Shown: positions 7,624 through 16,264 of the stretch, piece after piece | Layout: the number at the start of each line of letters is the position of its first letter | Numbering within the stretch: the stretch's first letter is position 1 | Program-made: the position numbers and the translations under genes | Assembly (NCBI RefSeq): GCF_030655415.1 | Contig: NZ_JAURVN010000004.1 | Span: forward strand, 1-64,000 | Reading direction: 5' to 3' | Origin: Herminiimonas sp. | GTDB taxonomy: Bacteria; Pseudomonadota; Gammaproteobacteria; Burkholderiales; Burkholderiaceae | Length of the DNA stretch: 64,000 nucleotides | The notes under the pieces: generated by a model | Databases searched by the model: none | Seen by the model: only the letters and a program-made list of their open reading frames with translations | Told to the model about the DNA's origin: nothing

Positions 7624-8778
7624 TCAATACGCGTGACCACTTTCATCGCGTATCGCCTGCTCATCTACCTTGCCCCACAACACGTGATACACCCAGGTTG
7701 TGTACGCGACGATGATAGGAATGAACACCGCCGTCACTACCAGCATGATGAACAAGGTCAGATGACTTGATGACGAATCCCATACCGTCAAACTAGCCCG
7801 CGGATCAATCGACGATGGCAAGATGAATGGGAACATCGATGCACCGACGCTCAAAATAATCCCGCTTACGCTGACAGCACTACTCAAAATCGTGAAAATT
7901 TCACGACGCATGCGCAAACCTATCCATGCACCAATCGCACCGAGCAAGCCGAGTACAGGCGCAGCCAAGGTCCAAGGTTGCGCCGCGTAGTTGACGAACC
8001 ATGCACCGACGTGACCATCGACAGTTTTCAGCAAAGGATTGGATGGGCCGATAGGATTGATCACGCTGGTGATGCGATAACCATCGATATAAGCCCACAG
8101 CAATACGCCTGCAAATGCGTACAGAACGAATGTCGCTAAAGCGGCGAGGCTGCCATATGTTCGTACACGATCGGCAATCGCGCCTTCGGTTTTCAGTTGC
8201 AACCACGCAGCGCCGTGCATGATCAACATCGCAACCGATACCAGACCGCACAACACAGCGAATGGATTCAGCAAACCGAAGAAGCTGCCGTCATAAAAAA
8301 TATGCATGTCTGACGACAGACGGAACGGCACACCTTGCAGCACATTGCCCAATGCAACGCCAAAGATCAGCGTCGGTACGAAGCCGCAAAAGAACAACAC
8401 CCAATCCCAGCGCGCGCGCCATTCTGGTTCTTCGCGCTTGCTGCGGAATTTGAATGCGACTGGACGCAAAATCAAGCCAACCAAAATCGCAAACATCGCG
8501 AGATAGAAGCCGGAGAATGCAACCGCATAAAGTTGCGGCCACGCTGCAAAAATTGCGCCGCCGCCGAGTATCAGCCAGACTTGATTGCCTTCCCATACCG
8601 GGCCAACGCTGTTGATCACCACGCGTCGTTCAATATCGGTTTTAGCAACAAAGGGCAAAAGAATTCCCGTGCCTAAATCGAAGCCGTCGGTGATCGCAAA
8701 AGCCAGCAAGAGGACGCCGATCAAACTCCACCAGATCAGACGCAGGATGTCGTAGTCGATAAGTGTGTGCAGAATCAT
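7624..8778 (-). CDS. cydB: cytochrome bd ubiquinol oxidase subunit II
   Basis: CydB is the second integral subunit of the cytochrome bd terminal oxidase, which reduces oxygen to water with electrons from quinol. The 384-residue protein is hydrophobic, with about nine helices. It starts with the typical LRLIWWSLIGVLLLAFAITDGFDLG segment (Asp/Phe-Asp/Leu-Gly in GFDLG) and contains the family block INSVGPVWEGNQVWLILGGG. Its ATG overlaps the end of cydA by 4 bp, so translation is coupled. The length matches E. coli CydB (379). Confidence 0.96.
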   Translation of the reverse strand: MILHTLIDYDILRLIWWSLIGVLLLAFAITDGFDLGTGILLPFVAKTDIERRVVINSVGPVWEGNQVWLILGGGAIFAAWPQLYAVAFSGFYLAMFAILVGLILRPVAFKFRSKREEPEWRARWDWVLFFCGFVPTLIFGVALGNVLQGVPFRLSSDMHIFYDGSFFGLLNPFAVLCGLVSVAMLIMHGAAWLQLKTEGAIADRVRTYGSLAALATFVLYAFAGVLLWAYIDGYRITSVINPIGPSNPLLKTVDGHVGAWFVNYAAQPWTLAAPVLGLLGAIGAWIGLRMRREIFTILSSAVSVSGIILSVGASMFPFILPSSIDPRASLTVWDSSSSHLTLFIMLVVTAVFIPIIVAYTTWVYHVLWGKVDEQAIRDESGHAY

Positions 8779-10376
8779 AGTGGCTCCGGTTTGGCTGCTG
8801 GAATGGAAGCGGCTGTAGCTTTGCCGTAAGCCCCTATTTCCGGTGAGTTTTCTATGGTTGGCCCTTTAGCTATGACTTTGAAAATCAACTTCATCTCGAT
8901 GATGAACAACACGGTGTAAATCGCGACGAAGCCAGCCAGCGTAATCAGCAAGGTTTTGATACCCAGATCCGATACCGCAACTGCCGTCGGCAACACGCCT
9001 TCAATCACCCAGGGTTGACGACCAAATTCTGCCACCAGCCAGCCTGCTTCAATTGCAATCCACGGTAATGGAATCGCGAACACTGCCAGCTTTAGCAACC
9101 ATCGATGTTTATCAAGCTGCCGCTTCGCAGAGAGCACAAAGAACACGCCTGTCAGCAAAATCATGAACATGCCGATCGCCACCATGATGCGGAACAACCA
9201 GAATAGCGGCGCCACTTGCGGCACGGTATCTAGAGCCGCTTTGCTTATTTGTTCAGGCGTTGCTAGCCGCGGATCGTCTACGTAGCGTTTGAGCAAAAGC
9301 GCATAGCCAAGATCGTTACCGGTTTCTTCAAATGCGTAGCGCATCGCTGGTGTGATCTGGCTGCTACTGCCCGCTTCACGGATTTTTTGCAGCGCATCGT
9401 AAGCCTTGATGCCGTTGTGAATGCGTAATTCAGCACGTTGCACTAGTTCGTTAATGCCGGGGATCACCGTATCCAGAGAACGTGTGCCGATCAATCCCAT
9501 CAATGCCGGAATATGAATCGCGTAATGTGTCTCGCGCGCTTCCTGACTTGGAAAACCAACCAGCGTAAAGGCGGCGGGAGCATCTTGTGTTTCCCACATG
9601 CCTTCAATGGCAGCCAGCTTCATCTTTTGATGTTCGGTCGACAGATAACCGCTTTCATCACCGAGCACGACGACCGACAAAGATGCGGCCAGACCGAAAG
9701 ATGCGGCGACTGTCATTGAGCGTTTTGCCAATTCAAGATGACGGCCTTTCAGCAAATACCAGGCTGAAATACCCAGCACGAAAATCGCGGCGGTCACATA
9801 ACCCGCAGATACCGTATGCACAAACTTAGCTTGCGCTACCGGGTTGCTCAATACAGCGGCGAAGTCGGTCACTTCCATCCGCATGGTTTCTGGATTAAAG
9901 GCAGAGCCGACAGGATTTTGCATCCAGCCGTTGGCGATCAGAATCCACAACGCAGAGAAATTGGAACCGATCGCGACAGCCCAGGTTGCGGTCAGATGGC
10001 CAACCTTGGATAGCTTGTCCCAACCGAAGAAGAACAGCCCGACGAAAGTCGCTTCCATGAAGAAAGCCATCAAGCCCTCGATCGCCAGCGGCGCGCCGAA
10101 GATGTCACCGACGTAATGGCTGTAGTAGCTCCAGTTCATGCCGAACTGAAATTCCATCACGATGCCGGTCGCGACACCCATCGCAAAGTTGATCCCGAAT
10201 AGCGTGCCCCAGAACTTGGTCATGTCGCGCCAGATGACGCGGCCGGTCATGACATAGACCGTCTCCATGATTGCCAGCAGGATGGAAAGCCCCAGCGTGA
10301 GTGGGACAAACAGAAAGTGATACAGCGCCGTGGTGGCAAACTGTAACCGTGATAACGAAACAATATCGAGTTCCAT
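8775..10376 (-). CDS. cydA: cytochrome bd ubiquinol oxidase subunit I
   Basis: CydA carries the quinol site and haems b558, b595 and d. In this 533-residue protein, His20 (ALYHFLFVPLTLGLS) corresponds to a haem ligand, Glu100 and Glu108 lie in the proton-path region (AIEGLMAFFMEATF), and His187 (KFVHTVSAGY) fits the b558 ligand. The late motif EAGWLVAEFGRQPW is diagnostic. The length, close to E. coli CydA (522), suggests the long Q-loop form rather than the short CIO form. It follows cydC by 53 bp and overlaps cydB by 4 bp. Confidence 0.96.
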   Translation of the reverse strand: MELDIVSLSRLQFATTALYHFLFVPLTLGLSILLAIMETVYVMTGRVIWRDMTKFWGTLFGINFAMGVATGIVMEFQFGMNWSYYSHYVGDIFGAPLAIEGLMAFFMEATFVGLFFFGWDKLSKVGHLTATWAVAIGSNFSALWILIANGWMQNPVGSAFNPETMRMEVTDFAAVLSNPVAQAKFVHTVSAGYVTAAIFVLGISAWYLLKGRHLELAKRSMTVAASFGLAASLSVVVLGDESGYLSTEHQKMKLAAIEGMWETQDAPAAFTLVGFPSQEARETHYAIHIPALMGLIGTRSLDTVIPGINELVQRAELRIHNGIKAYDALQKIREAGSSSQITPAMRYAFEETGNDLGYALLLKRYVDDPRLATPEQISKAALDTVPQVAPLFWLFRIMVAIGMFMILLTGVFFVLSAKRQLDKHRWLLKLAVFAIPLPWIAIEAGWLVAEFGRQPWVIEGVLPTAVAVSDLGIKTLLITLAGFVAIYTVLFIIEMKLIFKVIAKGPTIENSPEIGAYGKATAASIPAAKPEPL

Positions 10377-10429
10377 GGTGCTCCCTTATAAGACTTAAAT
10401 TCTTTGCCGCGCAGTGGTCGGGGTCGAAA

Positions 10430-12139
10430 TTAATCCGGTCGCAGCGTGTTCAGCACAAGTTCGAAACTTGTATCGCCACGCATCACGTCCATCACAATAC
10501 GCCCATGTTCCATGCAAACCAAGCGGTCCGCCAACGCCGCCTCGCGCCGCACATGTGTTGCCAGCAGAAGGCTGCGACCAGCCGCCAGCTTGTCCAGCCT
10601 TTGCAAAACGTCGCGCGCGGTCTGCGGGTCCAGCCCTTCGGTCGGTTCGTCCAGCAACCACAGCGGCACATCGCGCAATAACAAGCGTGCCAAAGCCAGA
10701 CGACGTAGTTGCCCGCCGGACAATCCCAAGCCGCCCTCGCCCAGGCGCGTATCCAACCCATTCGGCATTTTTGCGACGTTATCGGCCAAACCTGCGGTCT
10801 GTAATACTTCCCAGAGGCTAGCGTCGTCTGCCGAGGCATTTGCCAAACGCAGGTTGTCGCGCAGACTGTCCTGGAATAACTCAGTTCTTTGCGTCAGCAA
10901 GCTATGCCCGGCTACTTGCACCTTTCCCGACTGCACTGCCAATTCACCGGCGATCACCGCCATCAAGGTCGATTTGCCAGCGCCACTCGCGCCTATAAGC
11001 GCCACGCGCTCGTTTTTAGCGATGGTTAGAGAGATATCGTGCAGAACCGATGCACCAGTCGCATCCTGACCTGCAGGATGCGCGCGTACATCGCGCAAAG
11101 TAAGGATCAGATTCTGAGATAAAAACGGTACAGAAGGCGGAGTCGCTGTTGGACTAACAGCAGCTTGTAAACGCGGATTCAAGCGACGCGCAGCCAACAC
11201 AGTGCGCCCGAGCTCCAATGCGCCACGGCGTAAAGCGGAGAAAGGTTCGGTCGCGGTCAGTACCAGCAGCAAAGCCAGTGCTGCTAAGGGCGTACCTATC
11301 GCGCCGTTTTCCATCAATACGGCAACCGCAATCAATGTCGCGACCAGCGTCAACATACCGACCACGCTGTAGGCAGCGCCAGCTTGTACTTCCAATTTAT
11401 TCAAGGCATCGTCGGCACGGGCGAGATATTCATCGGCTGCAAGCAGCGAGGCTTTTTGCGCATCCAGCCGACCTGCCATCAGCAATTCAGTTTGCCCAGC
11501 GACTAAATCGATACTGCGTGCGCGTAGCGCTTCTATGCCATAGCTACAGCGACGTGCTGTGTGACTAGCGTTACGTGCAACCACATATGCAATTCCAAGA
11601 CCAGTAACTATCAACCAAACGGTAATCGCCAAACCTAAATACACATCGATAAAACTCAATGCAATACCGGTTGCAAGCGCAGCCACCAACGCTGACCCGA
11701 CTGGTACCAAAATCCGCAAATACAGTGAGTCCAGCGCATCGATATCGCCAGTCAGGCGGAACAACAATTGCGCAGGTCGTGCCAATAGGCGACGTGCTGC
11801 CTCCGGTTGCGCCCAGCCTATAAATAAACGCTCACGCAAAGCGGCCAACACCGCCAGTGTCGCGTCATGTGTGACCAATCTTTCGCCGTAGCGCGCAGCC
11901 GTGCGTCCCAGCGCCAATAATCGAATCCCGGCAGAAGGCATGAAGACGTCGAACATGAATGCAATCGATACATTCAAGCCGGCAATCGCCGTCGCGGTGA
12001 TGAACCAACCTGACAATCCAAGCAAAGCCATGCCGGATAGCACTGTTACACCCGCCAGCAAAGCGCCTATCAATAATTTGTTTTTGTGGCTGGCAATAAA
12101 CAGAGCCAGAATCGGATGCAGATCGCGCCAGAGATTCAT
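10430..12139 (-). CDS. cydC: thiol reductant ABC exporter subunit CydC
   Basis: This is a half-transporter of 569 residues. An N-terminal six-helix ABC type-1 membrane domain occupies residues 1-320. The ATPase domain has Walker A IGASGAGKST, signature LSGGQLRRLALARLL and Walker B VPLWLLDEPTEGLD. With CydD it forms the exporter of cysteine and glutathione to the periplasm, which is required to assemble cytochrome bd. Its ATG overlaps the cydD stop by 4 bp. Assignment as CydC rests on position after cydD and on the N-terminal LIGALLAGVTVLSGMALLGLSGWFI pattern seen in CydC proteins. Confidence 0.92.
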   Translation of the reverse strand: MNLWRDLHPILALFIASHKNKLLIGALLAGVTVLSGMALLGLSGWFITATAIAGLNVSIAFMFDVFMPSAGIRLLALGRTAARYGERLVTHDATLAVLAALRERLFIGWAQPEAARRLLARPAQLLFRLTGDIDALDSLYLRILVPVGSALVAALATGIALSFIDVYLGLAITVWLIVTGLGIAYVVARNASHTARRCSYGIEALRARSIDLVAGQTELLMAGRLDAQKASLLAADEYLARADDALNKLEVQAGAAYSVVGMLTLVATLIAVAVLMENGAIGTPLAALALLLVLTATEPFSALRRGALELGRTVLAARRLNPRLQAAVSPTATPPSVPFLSQNLILTLRDVRAHPAGQDATGASVLHDISLTIAKNERVALIGASGAGKSTLMAVIAGELAVQSGKVQVAGHSLLTQRTELFQDSLRDNLRLANASADDASLWEVLQTAGLADNVAKMPNGLDTRLGEGGLGLSGGQLRRLALARLLLRDVPLWLLDEPTEGLDPQTARDVLQRLDKLAAGRSLLLATHVRREAALADRLVCMEHGRIVMDVMRGDTSFELVLNTLRPD

Positions 12140-13764
12140 GCTTCCACCTCGGCGTCTGCGTTCAGTACAATCACGCGCTGCATGCGTGCTGCCAGCACTG
12201 GATCGTGAGTCGCGACGATCATGGTTTTGCCTTGCGCCAATCGCAGCAAGGCGTCCGTCACTTGTTTGGCGGTACTGTTATCGAGATGTGCAGTCGGCTC
12301 ATCGACGAGCAGCAGATCTGCATGCTGCGCCACCATCGCTCGCGCCAAAGCCAAGCGCACTGCTTCGCCGCCAGACAAGCCACCACCGCCCTCACCCAGC
12401 GCCACACCGAGCTGTGCTTGTGGCACCGCATCCAGCGAAGAAAACTGCAACGCTGCTGTCACGTCTTGCGCATCAATGCCTGCACGATCAAGCGCAACGT
12501 TGGCACGCACCGAGCCAGCAAATATATGCGGCTTCTGGCCTATCCACGTCATGCGGCTGCGCAGAGTTGCCACCGTGTTTGACGAAAGTTTTATGTCATC
12601 GATTTTGATCTCGCCGCCCTGCGCCGACACCAAGCCTGCGATCAAGGACAACAAGGTCGATTTGCCACCGCCACTAGGCGCAACAATCGCAATGTGTTCG
12701 CCTGCAGCGACGTGCAATGTGTAATCTTCAAACAAAGGCGTAACAGCACCGGAGTGATAAAAAAGCAGATCGCTGATCGATACTGAAGGTGCGCTTGTTG
12801 CATTGAATGAGGACATACTTTTTGCGCCGATTGCATCCGGCAACAAAAGACGCGTATACGACAAACGATCCAATGCATCCAATGCCGCTTCACCTGCTGC
12901 TCGGTCATGCCACGCAGCAGACAGATCGCGCAGCGGTTCAAAGAATGCAGGCGCAAGCAACAAGATGAATAAACCTTGCCCAAGACTCAGACGACTACCC
13001 CAGGCACCAAATTCAATTTGTCCCAGCAAATGAAAACCAACATACACCGCGATCATCGCCACGCCCAATGCAGCGAACAGTTCAAGCACAGCCGACGATA
13101 AAAAAGCGATCCGCAATACCGCCATCGTGCGTTCACGTAGTGCTTGTGCCGCATCACGCAGACGCAACGCGGTCATGTCAATCGCGCCCAAAGTGCGCAG
13201 AGTTGCCAGTCCGCGCAATCTATCCAGCAGAAAAGCATTCATGTCGCCCATCTCTGTCATCTGCGCTTCGCTCGCGGCGCGCGCGCGCCAGCCAACCAAT
13301 GCCATGAACATTGGAATCAGCGGCGCAGCGATCAATAAAACCAGCGCAGCAATCCACGACAAGGGGAACACGGCAACAAGAATGAGGATGGGAATAACGG
13401 TGGAACGCAAACGCGCAGGACGATAACGCGTCAGATACGGGATCACTGCTTCTGCCTGCTCGGCGATGACACTAGCGGCTAGCCCCGATGCAGGCCTATC
13501 TATATCCAAAGGTGAACGTGCGGCCAGCGCAGTCGCGACCTGTGCACGCAATTCAGACAAACGTGTGCGCGCAGATTTAAATACTCGACGTGCACCTGAT
13601 GCGTCACATGCTGCGCGTATCACGCCAAGTAATAATAAAAGCACCGCAGGAATTTTTACCGCATCCAAACCACCAACATCTGCCAAGCCTTGTACTGCGT
13701 AAGCTAGCAAGCCGGCTTGCGGCAACCACAGCAAGGATGCAAATGTTTGCAGAACAGTTCCCAT
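12136..13764 (-). CDS. cydD: thiol reductant ABC exporter subunit CydD
   Basis: This is the partner half-transporter of CydC, with six membrane helices followed by an ATPase domain (VAPSGGGKST Walker A, LSGGEAVRLALARA signature, LLLVDEPTAHLD Walker B). The frame opens at ATG 13830, but that ATG has only a weak, distant AGAGG and overlaps a good -10 element. ATG 13764 has AAGGA 6 nt upstream, just before MGTVLQTFASLLWLPQAG. I therefore prefer 13764 (542 residues); the longer form adds 22 polar residues (564 total). It is the first gene of cydDCABX, so the exporter and the oxidase it matures are expressed together. Confidence 0.9.
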   Translation of the reverse strand: MGTVLQTFASLLWLPQAGLLAYAVQGLADVGGLDAVKIPAVLLLLLGVIRAACDASGARRVFKSARTRLSELRAQVATALAARSPLDIDRPASGLAASVIAEQAEAVIPYLTRYRPARLRSTVIPILILVAVFPLSWIAALVLLIAAPLIPMFMALVGWRARAASEAQMTEMGDMNAFLLDRLRGLATLRTLGAIDMTALRLRDAAQALRERTMAVLRIAFLSSAVLELFAALGVAMIAVYVGFHLLGQIEFGAWGSRLSLGQGLFILLLAPAFFEPLRDLSAAWHDRAAGEAALDALDRLSYTRLLLPDAIGAKSMSSFNATSAPSVSISDLLFYHSGAVTPLFEDYTLHVAAGEHIAIVAPSGGGKSTLLSLIAGLVSAQGGEIKIDDIKLSSNTVATLRSRMTWIGQKPHIFAGSVRANVALDRAGIDAQDVTAALQFSSLDAVPQAQLGVALGEGGGGLSGGEAVRLALARAMVAQHADLLLVDEPTAHLDNSTAKQVTDALLRLAQGKTMIVATHDPVLAARMQRVIVLNADAEVEA

Positions 13765-13828
13765 ATCAAGTCCTTGATCGGACCATAAGCGATGAGAAGA
13801 GTTTGAGCCGGGTTGCATATTGGTTTTC

Positions 13829-13834
13829 ATTATG
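13829..13834 (-). promoter_or_regulatory. putative -10 element of the cydDCABX promoter
   Basis: The minus strand reads CATAAT at 13834-13829, 5 of 6 with the sigma-70 -10 consensus. It implies a start of transcription near 13821-13822, which is 41-42 bp from the centre of the FNR-like box, the usual class II activator spacing. It overlaps the upstream candidate start codon of cydD. Confidence 0.5.
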
Positions 13835-13855
13835 GTGTGTCGCCTCTTTTAATTC

Positions 13856-13869
13856 TTGCGCTAGATCAA
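13856..13869 (-). promoter_or_regulatory. FNR/ANR-type binding site upstream of cydD
   Basis: The plus strand reads TTGCG-CTAG-ATCAA, matching 8 of 10 specified bases of the FNR/ANR consensus TTGAT-N4-ATCAA. The half-site ATCAA is perfect. With the CATAAT element the geometry fits low-oxygen activation of the cyd operon by an FNR-family regulator. The regulator itself is not in this window. Confidence 0.6.
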
Positions 13870-13995
13870 ATTTATACAAACTGACTCTGTTGCGCGATGA
13901 TCTGACAATCCGCACAGAACCGAATTTTTACCGCTTTGATCGTCATATTGAAGTCCTGATCGCACTGCTAAGCTGGGCTGCTGATAGTTACATCC

Positions 13996-14020
13996 TGAGT
14001 GACTTATTTTGACTCACTCA
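13996..14020 (+). promoter_or_regulatory. dyad upstream of the unknown gene at 14049
   Basis: Perfect 7-bp arms, TGAGTGA (13996-14002) and TCACTCA (14014-14020), are separated by 11 nt and end 28 bp before the ATG at 14049. The position suits a repressor operator or a 5' mRNA hairpin. No known regulator consensus is assigned. Confidence 0.45.
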
Positions 14021-14048
14021 TATTGCGTATCCAGACGGAGAAAAAAGC

Positions 14049-14735
14049 ATGGACAAGATTTCGAATGATCGCGGCGTAAATTCACAATACAACTTCATTT
14101 CTGCCCAGTCGAATAAATCGCCGAATATGGCATTTGGCGATTTGCTTGCCACTGCAGTCAACAAACCAATCGTGGCGTCGACGCTTACAGCGGTTTCAAC
14201 CGTGGCGAACCCGAACTTTAAAGACACCTTGAGCGCTGCCTTGCAAGCCTACGGTATCAATGTTCCACCTGCTCTGCGCATTACATCCGACAAGGATGGC
14301 TTTGCACTCAGCGGCGACAATCGCAACGTCAAGTTTCAAACCATGCTGAATGAAAATCCGGCCTTGCGCGACGGCATGGCCAACATGATCAACAGCGCGG
14401 CATCTGCTCGTAAAGAAGCATTAAAAGGCGCAATGGCAGATTTCGCAGGCAGCAATCCGAGTGCATCCGTCAGCGACTTCCTCGATCAATTCGAGCTGGC
14501 GCAAAAGGACAAAGAAATCAGTATCAAATTCAACGGCGCAGATATGCATGTTGAAGAAAAAAGCGACAAAGGCTGGATACCCGTCAAAGACAAAGCTAAT
14601 TTCACGATGGAATTGCTGGATGCCTATGCGAAGTACATGGTCAAGCATGCAGTTACGAGCGAATCCGACAAGGACGATCCTTACGCAGATCTCGAGCTGA
14701 AAAAGAATATGGCAAAAGCAGCTACAGAAGTTTGA
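14049..14735 (+). CDS. protein of unknown function, 228 residues
   Basis: I do not recognise this protein. GGAG lies 8 nt before the ATG. There is no signal peptide and no membrane helix. The first 85 residues are Ala/Asn/Thr-rich. Residues 75-105 read like a small unit (ITSDKDGFALSGDNRNVKF then MLNENPALRDGM), a beta-hairpin plus helix pattern that I recall from other hypothetical bacterial proteins. After that come an Ala-rich helix (114-135) and a charged, Lys/Asp-rich C-terminus. The composition resembles secreted or surface-appendage-associated proteins of proteobacteria, but that is only an impression. It is transcribed away from the cyd operon and stands 133 bp before the VOC gene. Confidence 0.8.
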   Translation: MDKISNDRGVNSQYNFISAQSNKSPNMAFGDLLATAVNKPIVASTLTAVSTVANPNFKDTLSAALQAYGINVPPALRITSDKDGFALSGDNRNVKFQTMLNENPALRDGMANMINSAASARKEALKGAMADFAGSNPSASVSDFLDQFELAQKDKEISIKFNGADMHVEEKSDKGWIPVKDKANFTMELLDAYAKYMVKHAVTSESDKDDPYADLELKKNMAKAATEV

Positions 14736-14868
14736 TACAGATATTAAATCGATCTGGCTTGGCACAATATCAACCCAGATATAGTCTCAGCACATGGTGT
14801 TTTCAGTGGATGTAATCAACACGCAATATAATCAACTTTAATATTGCAAAGCGCTAAGGAAACCATCC

Positions 14869-15228
14869 ATGAATCTGCACGAAAAACTTAATTACGTCGA
14901 ATATCCATCCAAAAACATCGCGGCAACCAAGCAATTCTTTGAAGCTGCTTTTGGCTGGAGCTTTGTCGATTACGGCCCGGATTACGCAGCGTTCTCAAAT
15001 CAAGGTTTGGATGGCGGTTTCTACAAATCGGAATTGACATCGTATTCTGATAAAGGCGCAGCCCTGTTGGTTTTTTACAGCCAAGAGCTGGAATCTACCG
15101 AGCAAAAAGTCAGGGATGCTGGTGGCATCATCAGTAAAGAGATTTTTTCATTCCCAGGAGGTCGCCGCTTTCATTTTCTTGAACCTAGCGGAAATGAATT
15201 TGCGGTGTGGTCTGAAGCCGCAGCATGA
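14869..15228 (+). CDS. VOC family protein (glyoxalase/bleomycin-resistance fold)
   Basis: This 119-residue single-domain vicinal-oxygen-chelate protein has the two beta-alpha-beta3 modules of the fold. The first carries NYVEYPSKNIAATKQFFEAAFGW and the second ends with FHFLEPSGNEFAVWS, where the final Glu in an EPSGNEFA block is a common metal-ligand position. The substrate cannot be inferred. AAGGA lies before the ATG. The gap to the truncated haemoglobin gene is 30 bp, so the two are probably co-transcribed. Confidence 0.85.
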   Translation: MNLHEKLNYVEYPSKNIAATKQFFEAAFGWSFVDYGPDYAAFSNQGLDGGFYKSELTSYSDKGAALLVFYSQELESTEQKVRDAGGIISKEIFSFPGGRRFHFLEPSGNEFAVWSEAAA

Positions 15229-15258
15229 ACAAAGTGCAATCGTTTTCCCGGAGAAATA

Positions 15259-15660
15259 ATGCTTAACCCCGAACTCTGCACTGAAGAAGAAGTTTCACAG
15301 CTGGTGCATGCCTTCTATGCAAAGGTAAGAAAAGACGAAGTGCTCGGCCCTATCTTCAACAGCCAGGTACATGACTGGGATCATCACTTGGTGACCCTGG
15401 TCAATTTTTGGTCATCCATCTTGCGTGGCACCGGTAGTTACACCGGCACGCCTATGCAAAAGCATGCGGCAATGGCACATCTGGATGAAACGCTTTTCAA
15501 ACGCTGGCTTGTATTGTTCGACGAAACCGCAAAGGAGCAGGCAAATCACGCGATGGGAAATCGCGCCACCGCTTCAGCACAAAGGATTGCGCAAAGTCTT
15601 TGGTACGGTTACCAGATGGCGCGTAGCCCGAACAGTATTCCAGTTGATTTACCCGAGTAG
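15259..15660 (+). CDS. group III truncated haemoglobin
   Basis: This 133-residue globin of the 2-on-2 group III (Ctb-like) type binds haem and oxygen or nitric oxide in the cytoplasm. Family pattern: Tyr20 (FYAKVR, B10 position), VLGPIF, DWDHHLVTLVNFWSSILRGTG, then GTPMQKHAAM with His69 as the likely proximal F8 ligand, and FKRWLVLFDET with Trp83 in the distal pocket region. The start follows GGAG. Neighbouring cytochrome bd, a nitric-oxide-tolerant oxidase, is transcribed away from it, which suggests a shared low-oxygen/NO context. Residue roles are assigned by analogy to Campylobacter Ctb. Confidence 0.9.
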   Translation: MLNPELCTEEEVSQLVHAFYAKVRKDEVLGPIFNSQVHDWDHHLVTLVNFWSSILRGTGSYTGTPMQKHAAMAHLDETLFKRWLVLFDETAKEQANHAMGNRATASAQRIAQSLWYGYQMARSPNSIPVDLPE

Positions 15661-15697
15661 CCAGCCAGCTTGCAATCGAATGATTGAACGATATTTC

Positions 15698-16258
15698 TTA
15701 AGGTAAGTGATACCTTGAAGCGGCACCCAGAGGCCAACGCTCCAATATCTCGTAACGACTTTTCCCGACGAAGCTCTTGATCAACACAAATTCGTGAGCA
15801 GCCCATTTAACTGGGGCGGCTAGCGCCTGTTCGTCGAGCGCATATTCGTCATAGGAGAGTGTGATGTGCGGGGTAAATTTTGCTTTTTCTGCTTTGATTC
15901 CACGCCTGCGCAGCTGGTCGCCAAGTTCATAGCGAAACAACTGAAGTGCAGTCATAGCGGAGGTGCTAGTCAGCACCAATGGTCGCTCTGCTTTTGCAGA
16001 TTGAAAGCTGAGCACCTTGTCGAAACTGACATCGAAGGGAGGTAATTTTATGGCAGCAGCGGCAGCGTGTGCACCATCTAGCTGAGCTTCTGTAATCTCG
16101 GCAAAATTCCCAACAAAATGCAAAGTAACATGCAATCTGTCAGTGCTTATAAAACGTGCAGACAGAGGATGCTGCACGCGTAAAGCGGCAGCAACTTCAT
16201 TAAGTTGCGCTATAGCGTTGACGTCAGGCTGTAAAGCAAAAAACAGACTTTCCGTCAC
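15698..16258 (-). CDS. thpR: RNA 2',3'-cyclic phosphodiesterase ThpR
   Basis: This 186-residue protein belongs to the 2H phosphoesterase superfamily. The two HxTx motifs, His43-Val-Thr-Leu and His131-Ile-Thr-Leu, form the twin-histidine active site that opens 2',3'-cyclic phosphate RNA ends (ligT/ThpR group). The TDRLHVTLHFVG context is typical. It lies 6 bp downstream of guaA, so it may be the last gene of the gua transcript, and is convergent with the truncated haemoglobin gene (37 bp between stops). Confidence 0.92.
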   Translation of the reverse strand: MTESLFFALQPDVNAIAQLNEVAAALRVQHPLSARFISTDRLHVTLHFVGNFAEITEAQLDGAHAAAAAIKLPPFDVSFDKVLSFQSAKAERPLVLTSTSAMTALQLFRYELGDQLRRRGIKAEKAKFTPHITLSYDEYALDEQALAAPVKWAAHEFVLIKSFVGKSRYEILERWPLGAASRYHLP

Positions 16259-16264
16259 TCGCCA

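Noticed and set aside
11901..12608. A 235-residue plus-strand frame covering the cydC/cydD junction
   Set aside because: It is antisense to two well-supported ABC transporter genes and its composition (Arg/Ser/Pro/Ala-rich) is that of a shadow frame.
14018..14227. A 69-residue minus-strand frame opposite the start of the unknown protein gene
   Set aside because: It is antisense to a frame with a good ribosome binding site and has no independent support.
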